Source: Paenibacillus sp. R14(2021) (lineage in GTDB: Bacteria; Bacillota; Bacilli; Paenibacillales; Paenibacillaceae). From it: DNA of 64,000 nt. The stretch lies in the NCBI RefSeq assembly GCF_019431355.1, contig NZ_CP080269.1:3995001-4059000 (forward strand), given 5' to 3'. The first letter of the stretch is position 1. The number at the start of each line of letters is the position of its first letter. Below, one piece after another: positions 57,622 to 64,000 of this stretch. A program made the position numbers and the translations under genes. Under the pieces are notes generated by a model. It ran no database searches, was not told the DNA's origin, and was given only the letters and a program-made list of their open reading frames with translations.

Positions 57622-57806
57622 TGGAACAGGATGGACATGAGATTTTGCTAACGTGTCTTTGCGGCTCGTCCGCTCGAACTGAGGATGCAAACTCATGATA
57701 CCTGAATGTTCCAACACCGTCCGATGGGACGGTTACTTACGTGTCGTTGTAGCGCGTCTACTTGAGTTGAGGATGCCTCTCCAACCTATGAGCAGCTGTC
57801 CCATCC
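57622..57806 (+). ncRNA. Candidate IS110 bridge RNA
   Basis: Two long stem-loops. Stem-loop 1 (57622-57713): TGGAACA with TGTTCCA, CATGAG with CTCATG, inner hairpin GCGG/CCGC. Stem-loop 2 (57723-57805): GATGGGAC with GTCCCATC, inner hairpin GTAG/CTAC. Both have a large internal loop and share ACGTGTC...TTG on the 5' side and TGAGGATGC on the 3' side. That is the known layout of bridge RNAs, with target- and donor-binding loops, located before the transposase gene in IS110-group elements. Confidence 0.65.
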
Positions 57807-57828
57807 GAAATGAAGGAGTGAAGCGAAG

Positions 57829-59064
57829 TTGTTTCAACCGGATAAATTGATTTACGTTGGCGTTGACCTGCACAAACAGCATCATACCGCCGTGATGATT
57901 GATTGCTGGAATAAGAAGCTAGGTGAGATCAAGTTCGACAATAAGCCGTCGACCTTCCCTTTGCTCGTGAAGGAAGCGAAGAAGTATACGAAGAAGGGTA
58001 TGTCCGTCGTGTATGGCTTGGAGGACGTCGGCGGATTCGGGCGAGCGCTGGCCGTCTACCTAACAGAAAGCGGCTGTACGGTAAAGGAAGTAAATGCGAA
58101 GCTGGCGAATAATCGCCGGAAGAGCCACGTCACCGTTCAGAAGTCGGATAGCTGGGATGCGGAATGCGTGGCACGGGTGCTGCGGGACGAACTGCCCCAT
58201 CTGCCTGACGCGAAGCCGATTGATCTGTACTGGGCGATTAGCCAGCTCGTCACCCAACGGAAATGGCAAGCGAAGAGTCTGACGGGCATGGTGAAGCGCC
58301 TGCACCAGCAGCTCGGATACCATTATCCAAGCTACAAAGCGTTCTTCTCCCAGATCGACGGGAAGACGGCGTTAGCTTTCTGGCATCGGTATCCCTCCCC
58401 TGCTCGCTTAAAAGGCATGACGGGAAGCGAGTTGGCTGGGTTCTTGCGGAGTTTGAGCAATAATGCGCTGTCTATGAAGAAAGCGGAACAGATTCTAACG
58501 CTCGTGGAAGTGGACGGTGATACGACGCGAGACTTCCAGGAGAAGCGTGATTTTATTGTGCGCGGACTTGTGCGGAATATCCGCTTCTACGAGCGGGAGT
58601 TAGACCGGATTGAGAAGGAAATCGGGAGCCTGCTGGAGCAACTGGGATTCCAACTGGAGACGATGACGGGAATCGACCTCGTGACGGCGGCGGAGCTGGT
58701 CGCGGAGATCGGGGACGTTCACCGCTTCGCTACATCCGATAAGCTGGCGAGGTTCGCGGGAATCGCTCCGATAGCGGTAGGTTCGGGCAACAAGCACCGC
58801 AACTACAAGAGCAAGCAGGGCAATCGGGAGCTTCACGACATTCTGAAGGCGCTGGCTATTCGGCAGATCGCGGTGACGAGAACGAAGAAGGAGCCGCGTA
58901 ATCCGTATTTCTATTCGTATTACGAGCAGAAGCTCACGGCGGGGAAGACGAAGCAGCAAGCCATCGTCTGTATCATGCGGAAGCTGGTGAATGTCGTCCA
59001 CTACCTGATGCGAACAAAGGCGGCGTATGTGATGCCTGTAATGCCGGAGAAGGACGCTGGCTGA
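57829..59064 (+). CDS. IS110-family transposase (bridge recombinase)
   Basis: A complete 411-residue transposase. The N-terminal RuvC-like DEDD domain begins IYVGVDLHKQHH (Asp13), with YGLEDVGGFGRAL near residue 62 and SDSWDAECVARVL near 107. The C-terminal Tnp domain has LETMTGIDLVTAAELVAEIG near 280 and FAGIAPIAVGSG with the likely catalytic Ser319. The start is a TTG behind AAGGAG. In this family the enzyme works with a structured RNA from the element's own non-coding end. Confidence 0.94.
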   Translation: MFQPDKLIYVGVDLHKQHHTAVMIDCWNKKLGEIKFDNKPSTFPLLVKEAKKYTKKGMSVVYGLEDVGGFGRALAVYLTESGCTVKEVNAKLANNRRKSHVTVQKSDSWDAECVARVLRDELPHLPDAKPIDLYWAISQLVTQRKWQAKSLTGMVKRLHQQLGYHYPSYKAFFSQIDGKTALAFWHRYPSPARLKGMTGSELAGFLRSLSNNALSMKKAEQILTLVEVDGDTTRDFQEKRDFIVRGLVRNIRFYERELDRIEKEIGSLLEQLGFQLETMTGIDLVTAAELVAEIGDVHRFATSDKLARFAGIAPIAVGSGNKHRNYKSKQGNRELHDILKALAIRQIAVTRTKKEPRNPYFYSYYEQKLTAGKTKQQAIVCIMRKLVNVVHYLMRTKAAYVMPVMPEKDAG

Positions 59065-59174
59065 TATAATGGAAACAAATGCTAGGGGTGGCGACTGCCA
59101 TCCCGCTTCCTACGGATATTAAATGCTTTATTAACTAGGATACGTATGAGGGTGAGATTGAGCAGCCGCAGAGC

Positions 59175-59945
59175 TTGAATTTGTATGTATATGTAGAGAA
59201 TAGTCCAGTGAATAATGGAGATCCCACAGGGAAATGGTGTTCATCATTTAAAAATGGAAAATACTATTCCCATCCTGGTAATTGTAGCAGTAATGCATTT
59301 GAAAACCATCAGAACTTTATCCCGGATAATAATGCTTCAAACTTCGGCAGAATCATATACGATGCTAACAAAGCAAAAGGAAAATGGTATCCTAAAAATG
59401 CATTTTATATTCCTTGGGATAAGTCAGGGGTATCCGATGCTTTCATAGGTTGTGCTTATGACAGTCAATGCTTTAGTTTTGTAAGTTTCGATTGGAATGG
59501 TATTTCAGTTGCAGTAAATAAGAGTGAAAGCCTCATTAAGACCACTACTAGTGGTGTTAAAAAAGCTTGGACGTGGGCGAAGAATTTAATAAATAAATCA
59601 AAAATAGTTAAGTTTAGTCTAAGTGCAACTAAGATTGATCATATTTGGAAGAGACATTGTTTTGCATCCTATAAACAACAAATTCAATATATGTTGAAAA
59701 AACAATCAAGGCGGGAAGTTGAAGATATATTGAGTAAATTAGATTTCTTTAATAAAAAGTTAAGCAAAGAGCAAATTATGTCTTTAGTTGAAAAAGCAGC
59801 GAATGAAGCGATCAAAAAAGGCAAAACTGATGGAATTTATACTACAAGAGTAAAAGGTGAAGTAATAACAGTAGCATTTGATAATGGTCTTTTTAAAACG
59901 GCTTGGGGAGCATATAGATATAAACTATCTGATTTTGGTTACTAG
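59175..59945 (+). CDS. Displaced RHS C-terminal tip 3 (orphan toxin)
   Basis: Up to 256 residues from a TTG; RHS core homology begins at 59138 (DTYEGEIEQPQSLNLYVYV). The N-terminal shell is missing, so this is a displaced tip. The probable toxin domain is residues 150-256: DHIWKRHCFASYKQQ, FFNKKLSKEQIMSLVEKAAN, then VITVAFDNGLFKTAWGAY. The His/Arg-rich start and the small beta-rich end recall small RNase-type toxins, but I cannot name the family. A partner gene follows at 11 bp. It is AT-rich. Confidence 0.75.
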   Translation: MNLYVYVENSPVNNGDPTGKWCSSFKNGKYYSHPGNCSSNAFENHQNFIPDNNASNFGRIIYDANKAKGKWYPKNAFYIPWDKSGVSDAFIGCAYDSQCFSFVSFDWNGISVAVNKSESLIKTTTSGVKKAWTWAKNLINKSKIVKFSLSATKIDHIWKRHCFASYKQQIQYMLKKQSRREVEDILSKLDFFNKKLSKEQIMSLVEKAANEAIKKGKTDGIYTTRVKGEVITVAFDNGLFKTAWGAYRYKLSDFGY

Positions 59946-59956
59946 GAGGAATCAAG

Positions 59957-60496
59957 TTGTTCAGAGTGTTCTTTAGGTTTATTGATGATAATCTTAACTT
60001 GATTTCAAGAGTGAGTGCTGAGCAATTTGACAATATTTATGGAGATATTTCAGGCCAAATTGAATTGAATTTCAACGGGAATGTTGAGGGATACTTTCAT
60101 AAAGATGTTCCTTTTGGCAATGAGCTCGTATTGCACTGGTTTAGAAGATTGACTGAGGCAGTGGTTAGGTTACAAGACTCCAACTATATTGCCATGAATG
60201 TAGTTGAAAATAATAATTGGATTGAATTTCATAGGGAAGGAAGGTTGCTAAGGGTACGTTTAATTATTAATCCTAGCCTTAAAGGCATTCGCGGCTTTTT
60301 TAGTGATACACCATTCTCGAAATTTGAAGATAAGCAATGGAATAACTCCATTATTGATTTTGATGAATTTAGGAATGAAATTTATCAAAGTACTATTAAG
60401 TTATTAGATCAGCTACAGGAGATAAATGTTCAATTGCTCCATACAAATGAAGTAAATCGTATAAAAGAATTTTTAAAATTAATTAATCAACAATGA
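59957..60496 (+). CDS. Immunity-like protein for tip 3
   Basis: A 179-residue acidic soluble protein, TTG start behind an AGGAGG site, 11 bp after tip 3. No known domain recognised. Size, acidity and position suggest it neutralises tip 3. Confidence 0.7.
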   Translation: MFRVFFRFIDDNLNLISRVSAEQFDNIYGDISGQIELNFNGNVEGYFHKDVPFGNELVLHWFRRLTEAVVRLQDSNYIAMNVVENNNWIEFHREGRLLRVRLIINPSLKGIRGFFSDTPFSKFEDKQWNNSIIDFDEFRNEIYQSTIKLLDQLQEINVQLLHTNEVNRIKEFLKLINQQ

Positions 60497-60511
60497 TAAA
60501 TTATTTGTTAT

Positions 60512-60553
60512 TCAAGCTAGAGTGATTCATTCGACTTTAGCTTGTCTTTTTAT
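60512..60553 (+). terminator. Terminator after immunity 3
   Basis: CAAGCTA and TAGCTTG form a stem over a longer imperfect loop, followed by TCTTTTTAT. Confidence 0.75.
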
Positions 60554-60703
60554 ATGGAGAAGCGAATCTTCGAAGTTCGTGTTCCATGGATGGTTGCTAG
60601 AGAATGGACTGATAACCTTTTGATAGAGGTTACGGCGGTTGTTTGATAGTCCAAGCGCAAATTAAATTTTAGTGATGCAAGTCCGAGTAAAAAGGGGGAC
60701 TTC

Positions 60704-61477
60704 ATGAAATACGGATACGCTATTGTTGATGATGAAAGTGATGTAACTATAGGATACTGTAAAGATGTTGAGGGATTAATGGGTGACTTATTGGCTTCAA
60801 ACATTAATTCTGGTTATAGAAGAATCAGGTTAATTGATCTTTCCTATTCCAACGAAGTAATGAAATTAATACCTTTTTCTTTTTATAATGTAAGAATAAC
60901 GATTTTATCACGGAACGGAAGAAGTATGGGTAGTTATTATTTCACTCTTAAAAAGCAATTAGAGCTAAAAAAGGATGATTTCGATTTCAAACCAGTTATT
61001 GAATTAACAGGGATACTACATGAGACAGCATTACCACATGCAATGGATTACTGGGAAATGTTAAGGGGGGATTCAATCCAAGAAGAATATGGACAATGGA
61101 TTTATCTTGATGAAGATGAAAAAAGAAGTTGGTTGCAGGTTATTCGTTTACATCACCCATATCGTCATGTAAATCAAAGTAACGAAACTGATAATAAAAT
61201 TGTTAAAATAGAAGGTGCTCATATTAATGATATCCCTTCTGTGTTTATTGCATTAGGAGAAGCCATCAACGGGCCCTTTGGGTATTATGGGTACGATCTG
61301 AGAAGTTTTGAGGATTGTTTATGTGGAGGTTTTGGCATCAAGCCACCTTTTACTGTGGAGTGGAGTAATTTTAATGAATCTTTTAAAGAATCGAATCAAC
61401 TAGATAATAGTTCTGTAATCATGGAACTAATAAAGATTTTAACGCTTAGTGGTGTAACTGTTTTGCTAACAAAATAA
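60704..61477 (+). CDS. Barstar-domain immunity-like protein
   Basis: 257 residues, ATG behind AAAGGGGG. The C-terminal 95 residues match barstar: VKIEGAHINDIPSVFIALGE, GPFGYYGYDLRSFEDCLCGG, then PPFTVEWSNF. Barstar proteins block barnase-type ribonucleases by binding their active site. The N-terminal 150 residues are an additional domain of unknown function. No barnase-like toxin lies next to it, so it is an orphan immunity gene, probably retained from a lost tip. Confidence 0.88.
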   Translation: MKYGYAIVDDESDVTIGYCKDVEGLMGDLLASNINSGYRRIRLIDLSYSNEVMKLIPFSFYNVRITILSRNGRSMGSYYFTLKKQLELKKDDFDFKPVIELTGILHETALPHAMDYWEMLRGDSIQEEYGQWIYLDEDEKRSWLQVIRLHHPYRHVNQSNETDNKIVKIEGAHINDIPSVFIALGEAINGPFGYYGYDLRSFEDCLCGGFGIKPPFTVEWSNFNESFKESNQLDNSSVIMELIKILTLSGVTVLLTK

Positions 61478-61499
61478 AGAATTAATGATGAAGTTAAGT

Positions 61500-61540
61500 T
61501 CAAGACCTAGGGGAGCTACATGCTCAAGGTCTTTTAACCA
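61500..61540 (+). terminator. Terminator after the barstar gene
   Basis: AAGACCT and AGGTCTT form the stem around a GAGC-containing loop, followed by TTAA. Confidence 0.55.
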
Positions 61541-61617
61541 TAGTAATGTCAGTTCAAAATATTATGAGATAAAATGAGATGCAAAGTTTGTGGAATTGGG
61601 CTGGGCTCTGTAACATT

Positions 61618-61767
61618 TCCAATCATGGCAACGGAAATGGCAAGAAGCTAGGCCTGTACAAGAAGCTCAGCAAGACCTTCGGAGGCACGGACGGCGGCCA
61701 AGCCCGGAGATTAACGAGATTCGGGACCGGCAAGATCGAGAACATTTTGGCTAATAATATCGAGTAG
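61618..61767 (+). pseudogene. RHS linker remnant 2
   Basis: About 150 bp matching RHS gene bases 46143-46280 (NGNGKKLGLYKKLSKTFGGT; GKIENIL), with small deletions. It is a second eroded copy of the RHS linker, ending in a stop codon. Confidence 0.88.
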
Positions 61768-62088
61768 GTGATCGAAGTGTCAACCACAATAAATACAAGT
61801 GAACATAATAAATTGATTAGCACATTGAGATTGTTAAAAAAACAGGTAGAAGAGATGTCAAAGTTATCTTCGGACGTGTTATTGGTTTGGCATGAAAATG
61901 AAGTAAATGATTGGTTGAACTTTTTACTCGTATATACTGATGTAGAAGAACTTCAATCACTTGAGAAAGAAGTTAATAGTAGATTTTTCCATAAATATAA
62001 TGTGAGAATTGAGCCAAAAAATCTCGATAATGCGAGGCTTAAAACTTTCGAGACGTTAATTCATCAATTTCACGTTATTCTTCACTAA
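61768..62088 (+). CDS. Hypothetical 106-residue protein, possible immunity remnant
   Basis: A mostly helical soluble protein (LRLLKKQVEEMSKLSSDVLL; VNDWLNFLLVYTDVEELQSL), GTG start directly after the RHS remnant's stop. No family recognised. Its position at the end of an RHS copy makes an immunity role likely, with its toxin lost. Confidence 0.6.
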   Translation: MIEVSTTINTSEHNKLISTLRLLKKQVEEMSKLSSDVLLVWHENEVNDWLNFLLVYTDVEELQSLEKEVNSRFFHKYNVRIEPKNLDNARLKTFETLIHQFHVILH

Positions 62089-62103
62089 ATTTCTGGGATA
62101 TTT

Positions 62104-62150
62104 ATTGAAACCTTGATTAGATTCGTCCCTTTAAGGTTTCTTTATTTGGG
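62104..62150 (+). terminator. Terminator before tip remnant 4
   Basis: GAAACCTT and AAGGTTTC pair across an 18-base loop, followed by TTTATTT. Confidence 0.7.
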
Positions 62151-62160
62151 GAGGCTATCC

Positions 62161-62313
62161 GTGAGAAATAGGATGCCAAGTGGTAATGAACTTGGAGCTA
62201 ACTCTCAATGGATACCTGGAGGATACACGGGTGGCGGTATACCAGAAGCAACAATTAATCCTGCTATACCTGGTACTTATACTGTGAGAGAAATATACAA
62301 AAAGGGGAAATAG
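62161..62313 (+). pseudogene. Eroded RHS-type tip 4 (C-terminal end only)
   Basis: About 50 residues in frame (MPSGNELGANSQWIPGGYTG, then GIPEATINPAIPGTYTVREI) that resemble the very end of a secreted toxin tip. Nothing upstream continues it, as a terminator lies at 62104-62150. It is followed at two bases by a possible immunity gene. Confidence 0.5.
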
Positions 62314-62315
62314 CT

Positions 62316-62528
62316 TTGGTAGAAAGATTGGTTTTTTCGGATTATGGCATTGAAATTTACGAACGAAATGAAAAAAAATATATCCGTTATGACGCAGGTG
62401 AAATAGTTGTTCAAATTCGAGAAATAGAAATTACAGCAGAAGAAGCTGCCAAAGCACAATTAGGTCCGGAATATGCATATGAAGTAATTGTTAAATGTGA
62501 GAAGGTACGGAGAGAGACCGGCCATTAA
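62316..62528 (+). CDS. Small immunity-like protein for tip 4
   Basis: A 70-residue acidic protein, TTG start behind AAAGGGGAAA, two bases after the tip remnant. Sequence VERLVFSDYGIEIYERNEKK and EITAEEAAKAQLGPEYAYEV; no known family. Role inferred from position. Confidence 0.6.
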   Translation: MVERLVFSDYGIEIYERNEKKYIRYDAGEIVVQIREIEITAEEAAKAQLGPEYAYEVIVKCEKVRRETGH

Positions 62529-62711
62529 CACAAGGATGGATAGGCTTTGAAAAATATGAGAGATTTCAAGATTCAGTCTAAATCCTCCACAAACAATCGA
62601 AGCATACCAATGATTTAAGTATGAAAATGGCAGAAGGTTTTTCCGAATATAATATAAGCAAAGGCCTTGAATGTGAGGTGAAGTCGATAAATCTTAAAGG
62701 AGGGTGGAAGT

Positions 62712-63995
62712 ATGCTGCTGATTTGGATAAGAGTCATATGGATTGCTGCTGTTTTGATAAATCTATCAGGCGTCATCTGGTTTATTCTTGGGTCAACCGC
62801 AAATTTTCAACGGGGTATCGATTTGATTACTACAGTAGTCATGATGTATTTTGGGGCGCCTTCCATCGTGCTGATTGTTGTATCGATGGTTTTATTGTTA
62901 AAGCGGTGGTCCCCGTTAAAATGGGGTAAGATCGGGGTGATAGGCATAATTATTTGCATGTTATGGTTAACGCCGCCATTATATGAGAGCGTAAACACGA
63001 GCGGCTGGTTGATAGAGAATGTTCAAACGGACACATTGCAGAAGACAGCAGATGGCCGGTATGAGTATAACATCGAACTAGTCAATCTATTCCAAAGAAA
63101 CAGCTATGCGCGACTCTATTTAAAGAGTGTTTCTATGTCGGCGATATCACGTATCCGTGTAGATATTCCTTTAAATGAGATCGATGGACTATCTATTGGA
63201 GAAGTTAATCATTGGATTAAATTAGAGCCTTATTTGGAAGAGGGAAAATATTTATTATACACGACAGAGGACTTCCCGCTGCCGGGAGAGAGATTTGAAA
63301 TAGATGTAAAGAAAGGTAAAGCGGTGAGATTAAAGCAGGCAGCAGGGCAAATCCAGAAGGTAGAATTAAAAAGAATAAGCTACAAGAAAGCACACATGAA
63401 CATTCAATACCCCTCGATCGTAGGTTTGAATGATCCTTATATGGAAAAGAAAGTGAACCAAAGGCTAAAAAGCGATGCGCTTGAGATAACGAAATTATAT
63501 CAAGAAGATGACAAGACAAGCCTGGATATTATGTTTATTCCGACATGGATCGGGAAGAGCTTGTTAAGCATTCAGTATATTGGAACCGAATATACGAGCG
63601 GTGCCGCTCACCCTATAAATATCATGTATACATCAAACGTAAACCTTTTAAATGCCAAGAAAATAACGTTACAAGATGCAGTAAAGGTTACTGATGACTT
63701 CATCGAACTTTATAAATTAGGAAATTACATCAAATTTAATCCCAACTTAGATGTAGGAACGGACGCTATGAAGGAGCTTGCGAATTTTAGCAACCCGGAA
63801 CTCATCCGATACTTTACCCATGCAGATGAAGCAAGCGAGAATAATGCACTCCAAGTATTCACCTACTTTACTAAAGACGCACTCGGAATCAGCGCAGGTA
63901 CGGCTCATGCGCTTGGTGATCATTTTGAAATAGAAGTACAGTACAAGGATCTAATACATAACAGATTGTTGAATGCGAATTTTGACACCAAATGA
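62712..63995 (+). CDS. Membrane protein with DUF3298/RsiV-like C-terminus
   Basis: A 427-residue protein. Three hydrophobic segments lie at about residues 1-20, 37-63 and 73-90; an extracellular part follows. The C-terminal region (about 230-427) resembles the DUF3298-type fold found in RsiV and related lysozyme-binding or anti-sigma proteins (MNIQYPSIVGLNDPYMEKKV; EYTSGAAHPINIMYTSNVNL). ATG behind AAAGGAGGG. It is complete in the window. Its relation to the toxin island is unknown. Confidence 0.75.
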   Translation: MLLIWIRVIWIAAVLINLSGVIWFILGSTANFQRGIDLITTVVMMYFGAPSIVLIVVSMVLLLKRWSPLKWGKIGVIGIIICMLWLTPPLYESVNTSGWLIENVQTDTLQKTADGRYEYNIELVNLFQRNSYARLYLKSVSMSAISRIRVDIPLNEIDGLSIGEVNHWIKLEPYLEEGKYLLYTTEDFPLPGERFEIDVKKGKAVRLKQAAGQIQKVELKRISYKKAHMNIQYPSIVGLNDPYMEKKVNQRLKSDALEITKLYQEDDKTSLDIMFIPTWIGKSLLSIQYIGTEYTSGAAHPINIMYTSNVNLLNAKKITLQDAVKVTDDFIELYKLGNYIKFNPNLDVGTDAMKELANFSNPELIRYFTHADEASENNALQVFTYFTKDALGISAGTAHALGDHFEIEVQYKDLIHNRLLNANFDTK

Positions 63996-64000
63996 AAATC

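Larger units (their letters stand above)
57619..59137 (+). mobile_element. IS110-family insertion sequence with candidate bridge RNA
   Basis: The element comprises a 200-bp structured non-coding left part, the transposase gene (57829-59064) and a right end of about 73 bp. The right boundary is placed at 59137, where RHS core sequence begins abruptly. The left boundary is inferred from the start of the stem-loops. The left flank is not RHS sequence. IS110 elements have no terminal inverted repeats, in line with what is seen. Confidence 0.75.

Overview
The window looks like the chromosome of a Paenibacillus-type, endospore-forming Bacillota, just downstream of a ribosomal RNA operon near the replication origin. 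It opens with the 3' part of a 23S rRNA and a complete 5S rRNA. From about 2.3 to 39.5 kb it follows the order known from Bacillus subtilis yaaO to yabO: gin, a YaaO-type decarboxylase, tmk, darA, yaaR, holB, ricT, yabA, a TrmN6-type methylase, rsmI, abrB (opposite strand), an HD hydrolase, tatD, yabE, rnmV, rsmA, yabG, veg, sspF, ispE, purR, ridA, spoVG, glmU, rplY/ctc, pth, fin, mfd, a PrsA-type foldase, spoVT, yabM, mazG, hup and rqcP. Sporulation genes (gin, yabE, yabG, sspF, spoVG, fin, spoVT, yabM) are interleaved with replication, repair, tRNA/rRNA modification and cell-wall precursor genes. prs is absent from its usual place between glmU and ctc. A lactonase-like gene and a three-gene ABC importer sit between the foldase gene and spoVT.

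Three metabolite-sensing riboswitches can be read directly. A c-di-AMP (ydaO/yuaA) riboswitch with terminator precedes yabE. A guanidine-I (ykkC) riboswitch with terminator precedes the ABC importer, which is therefore more likely to serve guanidine or a related compound than a sulfonate. A GEMM-I cyclic-dinucleotide riboswitch with terminator precedes a very large RHS/YD-repeat toxin gene. Recognisable sporulation and housekeeping promoters lie before gin, yabG, veg (tandem), sspF and spoVG.

From 39.9 kb to the end the window is an accessory island, placed where yabP, yabQ and divIC would be expected after rqcP. It starts with a 2748-residue secreted RHS protein. Its variable C-terminal tip carries the zinc-ligand pattern of LAS-type murein peptidases (HxxxxxxD, HxH), and it is followed by a lipoprotein that is the likely immunity protein. 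Further right lie displaced toxin tips with immunity-like genes (50.7-52.0 and 59.1-60.5 kb), an orphan barstar-domain gene, a fourth eroded tip/immunity pair and two remnants of the RHS linker. The island is AT-rich in the tips and immunity genes and GC-rich in the RHS core.

Two different IS110-family transposase genes each end about 35-75 bp before the same short stretch of RHS core sequence, so each right end abuts the core just before a new tip. The intact one is preceded by two similar long stem-loops with internal loops, the layout of an IS110 bridge RNA. A second mobile segment (52.7-57.6 kb) holds a small HTH repressor with a symmetric operator, an RHH-like protein, an HUH-type Rep protein, a serine recombinase and two similar hairpins with compensating stem changes. 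The inferred picture is a c-di-GMP-responsive polymorphic-toxin locus whose tips have been collected and shuffled with the help of IS110 and recombinase elements.
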